A DNA stretch of 64,000 nt from Pirellulaceae bacterium (GCA_026004795.1 BPJV01000004.1:558001-622000), one strand, 5' to 3'; counted from the stretch's first letter, positions 9,554-19,401 are shown. A program made the numbers and translations. The notes: generated by a model not told the origin, from the sequence alone.

Positions 9554-10594
9554 ATGTCTCACCATCCACTTGCCAGCCTTATCCATCAACTGCGCCATGG
9601 CGAGCATCTTACTCGTCAGCAGATGCATGACGCCGTTCTAACCTTGTTAGCCGGGGAGTTGCCCATCACCCCAGTTAAGGAGTTTCTGTTGCTGCTTGCC
9701 GAGCGTGGGGAGACGGTGGAGGAAATCATTGGTGCCGCTCAAGCGCTGCGCGAAACGATGGTCCCGCTCTCCTCTCGCCACCCGATCATTGCCGATACCT
9801 GCGGAACAGGCGGTGATGGTTCGAAGACGTTTAACATTAGCACGGCCGCCGCCATCGTCGCTGCCGCCGCTGGAGTGGTGGTGGCAAAGCATGGCAATCG
9901 TCGCATTACCAGCAGTACCGGTTCAGCCGATGTATTGGCCGAGCTGGGAGTGCCGATGGAGACCGACACGCAAGTCGTCCAACAATGCCTCGAGACGCTC
10001 GGCCTATGTTTTTGCTTTGCCCCCCAATTTCATCCCGCGATGCGCCATGTGGCCGAGGTGCGGCGGCAGATTCCGCGTCCTACCATCTTCAATCGCTTAG
10101 GTCCCTTGGCCAATCCCGCACGGGCATCCCATCAGGTTCTTGGGGTTGGTGATCCGCGTCTCCAGCAAATGATGGCCGAGGCCTTACGCGGGTTGCACAC
10201 CGTGCGGTCGTTGGTGGTTCGCGGAGAAGACGGCGTCGATGAACTGAGCTTGTCGGCACCATCGCGGGTATTGCTCGTGACTCAAGATTCCGTCGACGAG
10301 ATGCTGTGGAGCCCCGCGGACTTTGGTTTGGATGTTGCCGATCGCCGGACGCTGCATGCAGATAGCCCTGCCGAATCGGCGGCCTGCATCCGTGCCGTGT
10401 TGGCGGGCGAACCGGGCCCGCAACGGGATGTGGTGGTGATGAATGCGGCGGCCACCGTGTGGCTAGTCGGTCTGGAGAATTCGCTAACCGCAGCAGCGCA
10501 GCGCTGTGCCGACGCCATCGACAGCGGTACTGCGGCCCGATTGCTGGCGGAACTTGCCGCCCATTGCCGCCGGAGCGGTTCCAGTAAGAACTAG
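9554..10594 (+). CDS. trpD: Anthranilate phosphoribosyltransferase
   Basis: 346 residues, normal for TrpD, the second step of tryptophan synthesis (anthranilate + PRPP). The PRPP-binding motif CGTGGD is at residues 83-88, followed by 'KTFNIST'. The conserved 'KHGNRRITSSTGSADVLAELG' lies at about 115-135 and 'FAPQFHPAMRHVAEVRR' later. No other trp gene is in the window, so the pathway is dispersed, as often in planctomycetes. Confidence 0.96.
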   Translation: MSHHPLASLIHQLRHGEHLTRQQMHDAVLTLLAGELPITPVKEFLLLLAERGETVEEIIGAAQALRETMVPLSSRHPIIADTCGTGGDGSKTFNISTAAAIVAAAAGVVVAKHGNRRITSSTGSADVLAELGVPMETDTQVVQQCLETLGLCFCFAPQFHPAMRHVAEVRRQIPRPTIFNRLGPLANPARASHQVLGVGDPRLQQMMAEALRGLHTVRSLVVRGEDGVDELSLSAPSRVLLVTQDSVDEMLWSPADFGLDVADRRTLHADSPAESAACIRAVLAGEPGPQRDVVVMNAAATVWLVGLENSLTAAAQRCADAIDSGTAARLLAELAAHCRRSGSSKN

Positions 10595-10717
10595 AGCCGC
10601 CTCACTGCATCTTCAACGCCCCACAGCAGGGCCGACGGAGAGGCTCGTACCGACCGCCCTGAAGGGGGCCACTGCCGAACGCCCGTCGTCCGTGGCGATG
10701 GGCCATCGTAACACCAG

Positions 10718-11503
10718 TCATGCCTCAGCCGGGTGTTCACCTTCTGGCGTTCCTTCCCGGTCATCATCCGTGGGTGGATCGTGTCCACGGCGCAACGCCT
10801 CAAGTCGTGGCAGGATGTCGCGGATGTAACTTACTCCCTCGCCACTGGCATTGGCATCGGTGAAACGGTCAACAATGCGACCGTCGCGATCGATAAGAAA
10901 GACCGCGGGAATCGCTGAAATCTGCAACTCAGAGCGCATCTGGTCATCCGCAATCGCACTGACGAGATGGTAGACCGCACTGGCACCAAATTCCTCGAGC
11001 ACCGCTTTGATGGTCGGAAGATAACTCTCCGGCGGCTTGGAGGGTAATCCGATGTAATCCAGGTTGAGCGACACGCATTGGACCTGAGGCGAGTACTGCC
11101 GGCTGATGGCTATAAGATGAGGAAATTCCTGCAGGCACGGCGCACACGATGTGCTCCACACGTCCAAGACCACGATCTTGCCGCGGAATTTCGCCAATTC
11201 CTCTTTCAACTGCTGGGCATCGACCAACTTCAACTTCACATCCGTCGCTTGGCTTCCTTGCTCGTCGGCCCCACCGGCTGGTCGTGACGCATCGATCGAC
11301 GAGTCCGCCGGCGATGGAGCCTCTGCCACGGAATCGGGCGAGTCGGAGCGCCCCCCTGACGGCGCTGATTCCGAGGAAGACGGCGAGCTGCACCCAAGAG
11401 AAAACGCGGCGACGGCGAGGGTAATGAAGAAAGCAGGACATGCCGCGAAGGCGCTGAGTAGCGAGCGGACCATTGGCGTCGAAAGGAAACCATCAGGTTG
11501 CAT
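10718..11503 (-). CDS. Thioredoxin-like (TlpA/redoxin family) lipoprotein
   Basis: 261 residues. The N terminus has a lipoprotein signal with lipobox 'AAFSLGC', then a Ser/Pro/Gly-rich linker to about residue 90. A thioredoxin fold follows with the redox motif W-S-T-S-C-A-P-C in the TlpA/ResA arrangement. It should be anchored on the outer face of the cytoplasmic membrane (or in the outer membrane) and reduce or shuffle disulfides, perhaps for cytochrome c maturation. It starts 10 bp after the zinc-ribbon gene; AGGAT upstream of ATG 11503 supports that start over an internal ATG at 11473. Confidence 0.85.
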   Translation of the reverse strand: MQPDGFLSTPMVRSLLSAFAACPAFFITLAVAAFSLGCSSPSSSESAPSGGRSDSPDSVAEAPSPADSSIDASRPAGGADEQGSQATDVKLKLVDAQQLKEELAKFRGKIVVLDVWSTSCAPCLQEFPHLIAISRQYSPQVQCVSLNLDYIGLPSKPPESYLPTIKAVLEEFGASAVYHLVSAIADDQMRSELQISAIPAVFLIDRDGRIVDRFTDANASGEGVSYIRDILPRLEALRRGHDPPTDDDREGTPEGEHPAEA

Positions 11504-11513
11504 GAGGCTTATC

Positions 11514-11999
11514 CTAGAAATCGATCGTCAGTAGATTACGAAATGCATCGTACTCGGGGAGGGAATCGATGCGGCGCTGCAGTTCCTCGCGCTGCACCGG
11601 CGACATCTTCTGCAATCGCTCCCGAATCTGCAGTCTCTCGGCACCTTGTTCGCTCAGTTCAAAAGCCAGCTGCAGCATGGCCAGTTCACCCACATCCAGC
11701 CAAATCAGATCGCATCGTGGACAAACGTCCACCCAAAACTCGGTCGGCCCCATGCGGCGGCGCTCTTTCCGCATGGTTACGCGACACTCTGGGCAACGTA
11801 GGCGATGCTGCGCGTCGGCATCGGCGGGGGACTGAGCAATCTCCTCGACCAAAGCCTCCGGGGGTGTTTCCCGGCGGTTGCGAATCGCCTGAACACGGTC
11901 GCGTCGCATCAACATGCCGTGGCACCGCGGACATTGACGGATGCCGAAATGTTCATACTGAGTTCGTTCCAGTTTTACCGAGCATTTGGGGCACAGCAT
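11514..11999 (-). CDS. Zinc-ribbon protein (zf-TFIIB-like)
   Basis: About 161 residues with three or four Cys pairs: CPKC at the start, CPRCHG, then CPEC and 'CPRCDLIWLDVGELAML'. The last matches the zf-TFIIB family, whose hallmark is a Cys pair followed by 'G.WLD.GEL'. The C-terminal half is helical and charged, with a possible coiled coil. The protein is probably cytoplasmic and binds zinc; its molecular role is unknown. Upstream ATG 12059 would add 20 residues; I prefer 11999 because the first zinc knuckle begins there. It is cotranscribed with the thioredoxin lipoprotein. Confidence 0.75.
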   Translation of the reverse strand: MLCPKCSVKLERTQYEHFGIRQCPRCHGMLMRRDRVQAIRNRRETPPEALVEEIAQSPADADAQHRLRCPECRVTMRKERRRMGPTEFWVDVCPRCDLIWLDVGELAMLQLAFELSEQGAERLQIRERLQKMSPVQREELQRRIDSLPEYDAFRNLLTIDF

Positions 12000-12418
12000 G
12001 ATGGAGCATCTCGCGGATTGAAGTGTCTCGGGGAATACCGCACGTTTGCGGATCGGCATGGCGGTGAGCGTGGAATGGAGCCACTTCGCTCACCGATGAA
12101 ACAATTCACCTGTTCGTGGACTGTATTTTAGCCGACCCGATTGGCGCAAGGGACTCCACGAGGATTTTCCCCGCGATGGCTGCCTCTGGCAGGTCGAACT
12201 GTAAACGTCGAGCAGCTACAATAAGGATCCTCACGTTCACCTACCCCTCTGGCTGCTCTCCCGAGTTGCTCACCAAAAACCTCAGGGCGCCGGTCGGTGC
12301 GCTCGCCACCATCACTGCTTGCCACTATGCGTAGGGGCTGTTCGCAACGAAGTGGCGTGGGAGGGGACAGGTTAGTTCACTTTAGTCCATTTACCGTTTG
12401 ATACTCAGGAGTTGAGTT
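12000..12418. other. Divergent intergenic region
   Basis: This gap separates the divergent zinc-ribbon and TIM-barrel genes. No coding potential or clear promoter motif was found. CAGGAG at 12406-12411 is the ribosome binding site of the gene to the right. Confidence 0.5.
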
Positions 12419-13387
12419 ATGGAGCCTTCCAATCTTTGGCATCGCCGCGAGTTCTTGAGTGCTGTCGGAGCCGGAGCAGCAGCAATAACCATGGCACAAG
12501 CACGGGTTGAGGCCGCGCCGGCGGCCAAGTTCGACATCTCCCTGGCTCAGTGGTCTTTGAACCGACAATTTTTCGCCTTCCTGGGACGGAATCGAGGCGG
12601 TGATACGCGTCCCCTCGATCCCCAGGATTTCCCGGTAATCGCCAAAGATGAGTTCGGAATTCATGCCGTCGAGTACGTCAACCAGTTTTACAAAGAGGTG
12701 GTTGGCAACAAGCAATACTTGGCCGACTTGAAGAAAAAAGCTGAAGATGCTGGCGTGCGCAATGTCTTGATCATGTGCGACGGCGAAGGAAATCTGGGCG
12801 ACCCTGATCAACAACGCCGCGAAAACTCAGTAAAGAATCACGTCAAATGGTTGGAGTGGGCACAGGAACTCGGGTGCCATTCGATCCGTGTCAATGCGCG
12901 ATCGGACGACAAATTGAGTTATCACGAGCAACAGAAGCTTGCGGCTGACGGTTTGCGGCGTTTGTGTGAGCTGAGTGATTCCTACGGCTTAAACGTTATT
13001 GTGGAAAACCATGGCGGCCTGTCCAGCCACGGTCGTTGGCTCGCCGATGTCATGGCGCAGGTTGATCATCCGCGCTGCGGCACACTCCCAGATTTCGGCA
13101 ACTTCCGCCATGTAGCGCGCGTCGATGGCGTCTCGATCGACTACGATCGCTACCTCGGCGTTTACGAATTGATGCCCTACGCTAAGGGCGCTAGCGCCAA
13201 GAGCTATGCGTTCGACGATCAAGGTAACGAAACGACGATCGATTACGAAAAGATGCTCAAAATCGTGTGCGCACCGCAATTCGGGTTCACTGGATACATT
13301 GGTATCGAATTCGAGGGTGGCGGCGACTCCTTCGAGGGAATTCGTGCTACCAAACGGCTGCTCGAACGAATTCGCGAGTCGCTTTAG
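12419..13387 (+). CDS. Tat-exported TIM-barrel sugar isomerase/epimerase-like protein
   Basis: 322 residues. The twin-arginine signal is at residues 8-30 (RREFLSAVGAGAAAIT). The barrel has 'EFGIHAVEYVNQFYKE', 'CHSIRVNARSD', 'VIVENHGGLSSHGRWLADV' and 'GTLPDFGNFR', then a late 'GYIGIEFEGGGD'. The Glu/Asp/His/Glu set is the metal site of the hydroxypyruvate isomerase/AP endonuclease 2 superfamily. CAGGAG 8 nt upstream supports the start. It differs from the 7350 protein well beyond the shared fold, so the two are not a recent duplication. Substrate unknown. Confidence 0.85.
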   Translation: MEPSNLWHRREFLSAVGAGAAAITMAQARVEAAPAAKFDISLAQWSLNRQFFAFLGRNRGGDTRPLDPQDFPVIAKDEFGIHAVEYVNQFYKEVVGNKQYLADLKKKAEDAGVRNVLIMCDGEGNLGDPDQQRRENSVKNHVKWLEWAQELGCHSIRVNARSDDKLSYHEQQKLAADGLRRLCELSDSYGLNVIVENHGGLSSHGRWLADVMAQVDHPRCGTLPDFGNFRHVARVDGVSIDYDRYLGVYELMPYAKGASAKSYAFDDQGNETTIDYEKMLKIVCAPQFGFTGYIGIEFEGGGDSFEGIRATKRLLERIRESL

Positions 13388-13855
13388 CTCACCCGTCTCG
13401 CGGTAACGCCCCCACGCTGACGCATGATGAACCTTGCGGTGATGCCATCAAGCGAGCCGCCGGGTGACGGAGGCTCATGCCCGATGCTCGCTGGTCCTTC
13501 GGCACCCCCCAGGTCTGCGTGGCGCGAGCTGCGCAGTCCTGGTTTTTGCCCTCCGAGACGTGAACCGAGGATGCGCAGCCTTGTCGTATCGTCCGTGACC
13601 GCAAGACCATCGGCGGAAACCGGTTTGCTGTAAGCGTCAAACAGGAACGGCCAGTGGTGCCGAGCGGCAGCGCGCTGCGGTAAATAACTCAGGCATGAGC
13701 TGGCCTGCCGCGTCCGCGGTGAACCCCGCCAGGCGATACACGCGCTGCTCACCAGGGCTGGGGATAACACAACAGTACGAAGACGCTGAGGCACCGGCGC
13801 TTCCTGACGCCCCGGTGCCGTTCCCCTTGCCCTCTTTGCCTGCCCTCCTGGCAGA
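13388..13855. other. Gap between convergent genes, with a hairpin
   Basis: No gene is supported. An inverted repeat, GGCACCGG (13790-13797) with CCGGTGCC (13812-13819), lies about 40 bp beyond the stop of the minus-strand DUF2867 gene. It could help end that transcript, but it lacks a T tract. Confidence 0.4.
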
Positions 13856-15310
13856 CTATTGACGCCGCCCTCCCGAGGCATCTTCGGCAGCGCTGGCTAG
13901 ATTGCGCAGCATTCTCGAGAAAATCAACTGATGGGCAGGATAGAGGGAATACCAGTAGAACAGCCCCCACAGACCGATAGGATCGAAAATTGCCGTCTGC
14001 CGAATCTGACTCCCCTGTACTCCAGGTGTTACCTCGAACTCCAACCAGGCTCTTCCTGGCACCTTCATTTCCGCGCGCAAGCGTAGCAATCGACCGGCCT
14101 CCAATGCATCCACTCGCCAGAAGTCCACGACATCTCCCACCCGCAGATGTTCAGGATCGCGCCGGCCACGTCGCACGCCAACTCCTCCGATGAGCAAATC
14201 GAGGAAGCCACGCAGTCGCCACAGCCGATTGCCGTAGTACCAACCGGTGTCCCCACCCACACGCTCCACGGCAGCAAATGCCTCCTCGGGAGTAGCCTTA
14301 CAATGGATCGTCCGGGAATCCACGAGACGCGAGCCGAAGCGCACTCCGCCCCACCGCTGCTCGTACCCCGCCACGGACAACGCATCCGACCAGCGGGTGG
14401 AAGCAAACTGCTGGTCTTCATTCCGCAGCGCTCGCCGAATCGCCTCCCGCATTGCCATCGGTGCTACCGAAAAAGCCGATCGCGCGGATTCATCCTGAAC
14501 CAGCGTCGGATTCCGCATGCTGTCGATCATCTTCCGACCGACACGTGCATACACCGGAGTTACCAATCCCAACCACAGACTCGACAAATACGGCGTCAAT
14601 AGCGGAACGGGAATCATCAGCCGACGCAATCCTCGTTGCCGGGCATACTCGTTCATAATCTCTCCGTAGGACACGACATCCGGGCCACCGATCTCATAGA
14701 CCTTGGATGGCCCTTCCGGCAACTCGATCGACTCCAGCAAGTAGCGCAGCACGTCTTCGATGGCGATCGGCTGAGCCTTGACATGCACCCACTTGGGGCA
14801 GATCATCACCGGCAGCCGTTCCACCAGCGCACGAATCATCTCGAAAGATAGACTGCCCGACCCGATGACAATCGAGGCGCGCAATTCAATCACCGGCACT
14901 TTTGAGGCTCGCAAAACTGCTCCCGTTTGCTGACGACTGCGAAGGTGCTTGGACAAGCTATCCTCGGCATCTCCGAGTCCTCCCAGGTAGATGATTCGTC
15001 GCACGCCAGCCCCCTGCGCCGCGCGGGCGAAGTTTTCCGCCCCCTGAAGATCTTGGTCAGCAAAGTCAGCTTGAGCCCCCATCGAATGGATGAAATAGAA
15101 TGCCACATCGACGCCTTCGCAGGCGGAGAGAAGTGATTCCCGTTGTAAAACGTCGCCATACACAACCTCGGTGCCCGGCCCTACCATCCCCTTTACAGCT
15201 TCGGGCTGCCGCGTCATGCAGCGAACTCGAAACCCTTTTTTCTCCAGCAACGGCAGTAACCGCCCACCGATGTAACCCGTCGCGCCGGTTAACAGTACCC
15301 TCTGAAACAA
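13856..15310 (-). CDS. NAD(P)-binding epimerase-like protein with C-terminal DUF2867
   Basis: 484 residues. An N-terminal Rossmann domain begins at once with the dinucleotide motif 'VLLTGATGYIGGRLLP' and continues as an atypical/NmrA-like SDR to about residue 300 (FYFIHSMGA, RIIYLGGLGD). The C-terminal third (about 330-475) matches DUF2867, ending in 'FDPIGLWGLFYWYSLYPAH'. The only in-frame start ahead of the Rossmann motif is a TTG at 15310. It is divergent from the photolyase gene, sharing a 230-bp gap. Function is not established; a quinone or carotenoid/light-stress link is speculation from the neighbour. Confidence 0.82.
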   Translation of the reverse strand: MFQRVLLTGATGYIGGRLLPLLEKKGFRVRCMTRQPEAVKGMVGPGTEVVYGDVLQRESLLSACEGVDVAFYFIHSMGAQADFADQDLQGAENFARAAQGAGVRRIIYLGGLGDAEDSLSKHLRSRQQTGAVLRASKVPVIELRASIVIGSGSLSFEMIRALVERLPVMICPKWVHVKAQPIAIEDVLRYLLESIELPEGPSKVYEIGGPDVVSYGEIMNEYARQRGLRRLMIPVPLLTPYLSSLWLGLVTPVYARVGRKMIDSMRNPTLVQDESARSAFSVAPMAMREAIRRALRNEDQQFASTRWSDALSVAGYEQRWGGVRFGSRLVDSRTIHCKATPEEAFAAVERVGGDTGWYYGNRLWRLRGFLDLLIGGVGVRRGRRDPEHLRVGDVVDFWRVDALEAGRLLRLRAEMKVPGRAWLEFEVTPGVQGSQIRQTAIFDPIGLWGLFYWYSLYPAHQLIFSRMLRNLASAAEDASGGRRQ

Positions 15311-15540
15311 TATCTCGCACCGCTTGTAAAAGGGTTGTCTTTTGCCCCGCTGATCCTAGAACACTGTAGAGATATGGTAAGTGCAGGCCATTCGTATTCT
15401 CTGACCTCATTTCTATTGGCTACCCGGCGTTCACTTCCCATGCGTCTCTGCCGAGACGATTGGACAAATTCACCAATTTTCACCGGACTCTGCTCAGGCA
15501 CTGGATCGTGAGGTGACAGAGGAAACGGTCAAGGGCTTTA

Positions 15541-17080
15541 ATGAGAAACCTGATCTTGATCCTTGGCGACCAACTCGATGCCACCTCGGCGGTTTTCGAC
15601 GGATTTGACGCCCGTCGCGATGCCGTATGGATGGCGGAGGTGTCGGAAGAAGCCAACCATGTCTGGTCGCACAAAGCTCGGATCGTGCTGTTCCTCAGTG
15701 CCATGCGTCACTTCCGAGACCATCTTGCCGGGCAAGGCATCCATGTACTGTACTCCGCATTGCCGCCACACGGCCCCGCTAGTGATTTCGCCAGTGAATT
15801 GACTGCGGCGGTCGGCCAGCATCGCCCTCAGCGGTTGATTTTGCCGCAGCCGGGCGAATGGCGTGTCGAGCAGCTTTTCCTCACCACGGCGCGCAGACTA
15901 GGCGTGCCGCTAGAAATCCGACCAGATCGCCATTTCCTTTGCAGTCGGCAAGAGTTCGTAGACTACGCTTCCGGGCGCAAGCAACTGCGACTCGAGTACT
16001 TCTACCGCTACATGCGCCGAAAACACGCGATTCTGATGCGCTCCGGGAAACCCCTCGGAGGAAAATGGAACTTCGATTCTGAGAATCGTGATTCGTTCAC
16101 TCGTCATGGTCCGGGTACGATCCCCTCGCCACGCTCTTTCTCCCCCGATTCGATTACTCGGGAAGTGATAAGTTTGGTCGAACAGCGATTTGCGGACCAT
16201 CCTGGAAGACTCGAGCATTTTGATTGGCCAGTGACCCAGCGACAAGCGGCTCAAGCGCTCGAAGACTTTATCCACCATCGTCTTCCGCGATTCGGGAGAT
16301 TCCAGGACGCGATGTGGAGTGGCCAACCCTTTCTGTTCCACTCCAGGTTGGCGGCAGCCATGAATTTGAAGCTGCTCGATCCGCGGCAAGTGATTGCGGC
16401 AGCAGAAGCTTCTTACCATGCAGGCCAGGCCCCGTTGGCGGCGGCCGAAGGTTTCATTCGCCAAGTGCTCGGCTGGCGCGAATACGTTCGTGGCATCTAT
16501 TGGTGGCGAATGCCGGAATACGCCCAGCAGAATGCGTTGCAAGCCCATGCCCCGCTTCCCCCAATTCTATTGGACTGGCGAAACAGAAATGCACTGTTTG
16601 CACCATGTTATCCGTCAAACGCTCGACTACGGCTACGCCCACCACATCCAACGCCTCATGGTTACTGGCTTGTTCGCCCTGTTGCTCGGTATGCAACCGG
16701 AAGAGGTGCACCGTTGGTACCTGGCCGTTTACGTTGATGCCGTGGAGTGGGTCGAGTTGCCCAACACGTTGGGGATGTCGCAATTCGCCGACGGCGGAGT
16801 GATGGCCTCCAAGCCTTATGCGGCAACTGGCAAGTACATTCAAAGAATGAGCAACTATTGCGCAGGGTGCCGATTCGACCCTGCAAAAGCGGTCGGCGAC
16901 GACGCCTGCCCCTTTACCACCCTGTACTGGGATTTCCTGCGACGCCATAGGCAGAAACTGGCGGTCAACCAACGGATGGGATTGCAGTTACGGAACCTGG
17001 AGCGGAAAACAACCGCCGAATTGGCAGCCATCGAGCAACAGGTGCAGACGGTAAAGCAACAGTTTGCGGCCTCCCGCTAA
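15541..17080 (+). pseudogene. Cryptochrome/photolyase-related Fe-S protein (FeS-BCP/PhrB type), frameshifted
   Basis: Two overlapping frames together make one normal-length (about 512 residue) member of the prokaryotic Fe-S photolyase family. The first frame (15541 to about 16560) gives the N-terminal 'LILGDQLD' domain and 'RQVLGWREYVRGIYWWRMP'. The second continues with 'QFYWTGETEMHCLHH', 'NTLGMSQFADGG' and the cluster ligands (C in MHCLHH, YCAGC, ACPF). All four cysteines of the [4Fe-4S] site are present. The break is at C5, 16558-16562; with one C fewer the frame reads LPQFYW, as in the family. Family members repair UV (6-4) lesions using FAD. Either a sequencing indel or a recent lesion. 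Confidence 0.85.
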
Positions 17081-17399
17081 ATGGCCCTACGGTCAGGGGC
17101 GGTGAGACAGGTGCCGATCCGGGAGCCATCCTACTTACGCCGATAACCAACGTCGCGCGGAAGGACCAGCAAGGTGGCTTGGCATGCTCTCCGGTGCGGC
17201 ACTCGACCAGTCATCGAGCAAGGCCCGGCACAGCTAAACGCACCCCTTCGCTCCCGGCCAGACACCGAGCAACGGTAGCGTTGAGATACTCAAGAGCAAC
17301 CGCGAGCCAGCATAGTCGGTGTGGCCCGCCAAGCGACCTCTCCCCGCTAGCCCGCGGACGCCATGAATGAAGGGGTCTTCTCGACGGTGAAATCGAAAG
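17081..17399. other. Short gap between the photolyase gene and tRNA-Ser
   Basis: No gene seen on either strand; the small open frames here are antisense to each other and compositionally random. No terminator-like hairpin was found after the photolyase stop. Confidence 0.45.
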
Positions 17400-17482
17400 C
17401 GGAGGGCACGGGACTCGAACCCGCAACCCCATAAAGGGGCAACTGATTTCGAATCAGCTTCCTAACCATTCGGATACCCTCC
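17400..17482 (-). tRNA. tRNA-Ser (anticodon CGA)
   Basis: The minus strand folds as a class II tRNA. The acceptor stem is GGAGGGT with GCCCTCC and discriminator G. The D arm is TCC/GGA around a GG-containing loop, and the anticodon stem GCTGA/TCAGT closes the loop TTCGAAA, giving anticodon CGA (reads UCG). A long variable arm, CCCC-TTTAT-GGGG, and a T arm with TTCGAGT follow. The long variable arm together with the anticodon identifies serine. CCA is not encoded. Confidence 0.95.
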
Positions 17483-18028
17483 TACAGGCGTGCTGAAGCG
17501 ATCCATGGACAGAAGGTCAATCCGCCTCGGCAATAAACCGATCCTCGTCCCCAGCACATGGTTCCATTGTGACCGACAGTGTGGCCAACGACAAGACCTT
17601 TCTCGATCGTTCTAAGGGGTACCTTTGACCGGAGAGGGCTGGAAATTTGGGGTGATGCGACCGGACATGGTATCGCGGAGATGACCGCGTCAGAGACGTC
17701 TCCGGTTGGCATCGCCACCTCCGCCGGGAGATTTCTTCCATGCTAGAATCTCTGCCGAGGAAAGACGCGCCGGCCCTCACGTTCGGTAGTGCTACCGAAG
17801 CGCTCTTTCGTCATGCCGGGACCAGCGAGGCAGCTGTTACCATGCCTACAGCTCGCGCCTGATTACTCATTGCTGTACCCATTGCTGTACCCATTGCGGG
17901 GCGGTGCCCGGTGACGAGCTTTCAATTCGGGCGCGGCATGGTCCACAACCAAATAGAACACCTAGGATGGACGAGCCCTCAACGGACTGCAGATGTCCCT
18001 CACGAACGACCAGTTCTGCGGTGGCGAG
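17483..18028. other. Gap upstream of tRNA-Ser, with a short tandem repeat
   Basis: 546 bp with no supported gene. A 12-bp unit, CATTGCTGTACC, occurs twice head to tail (17868-17879, 17880-17891) with a third partial copy (CATTGC at 17892). The tRNA promoter should lie in the first 60 bp on the minus strand; a TTGACC hexamer is there, but no good -10 is paired with it. Confidence 0.45.
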
Positions 18029-19313
18029 TCAGGGGAGTTGAAAAGCCGCGCGAAGCTCCTCGATCACCTCTGCCGACATAGTGGAAACGGCACCGATGGA
18101 CCGTGCGTTGATGAGCGCTTCGGCCGTCGCTTCGAGCACTTCCAAGCGATCGAACGCATCCAGGACGCTGGAGCCGGTCACCAGCACTCCGTCATTCTGC
18201 AACACGGCCGCGGGGTTCGCGCGGGAAATATACCGGGCGATGCTGCCGTCGTTTCGGTACTGCACACCGTAGGGTACCCTCTCCACGTCGCGCAAGAATA
18301 CGTAGCTTTCAGGAATCGTACGGACATCCAAGGGAGTATTCGTGACACTGAACGCGGTGGCGTTGACGGGATGGGCAAATACGATCGCCCGCACATCGGT
18401 GTGTTCCCGGTAGATCGCCTGATGCGCACGAGCGGCGCGGCTGGCTCGTTTCCCCCCTTTCCCGCTGGTCGCCGCGCACCAGAACCATGTCATCCGGGGT
18501 TAATCGTTCACGGTCTTGCTGAGTCGGCGTGATAAGAAAAGACTCTCCGTCCACCCGCGCGGAAAAACTGCCTTCCGTGCTGATCAATAAGCGTTGACGG
18601 CATCCCCGGCGCAAGAAATCGCAAAGTTGTTGGCGTAGGTCCAACTCTACCGGACCAGCCTCTGGAGGCTCGAAGGAAGCGAAGTCGACGCTCCGTCCGG
18701 CTGCCTGGGCGAGCTGGGGATCGTCCAAGAAATGCACGGGACCGAGTTGATGGGCCTTGATCAGTGTCTTGCCAGCAAACTCGAACGCCTCGAACCGTTG
18801 AAATGCTTCCGACAGATCCCCTCCACCCACTACGACACCGTGATTCTCCAAGATAACACTGTCGCATCCCCGGGCGAACGTCTGCGCAATACTCTGCCCT
18901 AGTTTGTGGCTGCCGGGACAGGCATAGGGGGCGAAGCCAACCTGACCACATACCGAGTGTGCTTGATGGAACAAACGCGTGTTGGGGATTTGTCGACAAA
19001 TACTGAAGGCTACCAAAGCGGCCGGATGCGCATGGACGATAGCACGAATATCGGGACGCACTCGATAGATTGCCTGGTGAAACGGCAATTCACTTGACGG
19101 CGGATGAACCCCCTCGAACGATCCATCCGCACGCACGCAGACGATGTCGCCGCGTGTCAGGTTCCCTTTATCGACGCGCGCGGGTGAAATCCACACACTC
19201 CCCTCGCAATCGCGAATGGACAAATTACCTCCTGAGGTGGTGGTCATGCGGTAACGATAGATGCGATCCATCGTCTGCATGATCTGGTCGCGAGGGTGCT
19301 GAGCGTTGCGCAT
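18029..19313 (-). pseudogene. Tandem double class II aldolase/adducin-domain protein, frameshifted
   Basis: Two overlapping frames form one protein of about 427 residues with two class II aldolase domains in tandem. Domain 1 (about 1-200) has 'SGGNLSIRD', Glu75, the zinc pair H94-A-H96 and H158 in 'LENHGVV', so it looks catalytically complete. Domain 2 reads '[11 protein letters not shown]', then '[10 protein letters not shown]' and 'LQNDGVL': two zinc His are replaced (F for H, D for H), so it is probably non-catalytic. The break is in a G6 run (C6 on the plus strand, 18452-18457) inside domain 2; five Gs would restore the frame. Family members act on sugar phosphates such as fuculose- or ribulose-phosphate; the substrate here is unknown. 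Confidence 0.82.
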
Positions 19314-19401
19314 GCTGTTTGTCGTTCAAGCCATGTGTTAGAAAAGACTTCTCCCCGCCGCCCCCGATAGCTGCCGTCGGCGAGCAACGGGGACTCCTAA
19401 G

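Noticed and set aside
7350-13387. Recent duplication of the two TIM-barrel genes
   Set aside because: Only the fold and Tat signal are shared; motif wording and spacing differ throughout.
16553-16600. Programmed frameshift in the photolyase gene
   Set aside because: A C5 run alone is not a typical slippery heptamer, no downstream stimulatory hairpin is evident, and family members are not known to use recoding. Indel error or mutation is simpler.
17868-17897. CRISPR-like or iteron-like short repeats
   Set aside because: Only two and a half contiguous 12-bp copies with no spacers and no rep gene nearby; simple tandem duplication.
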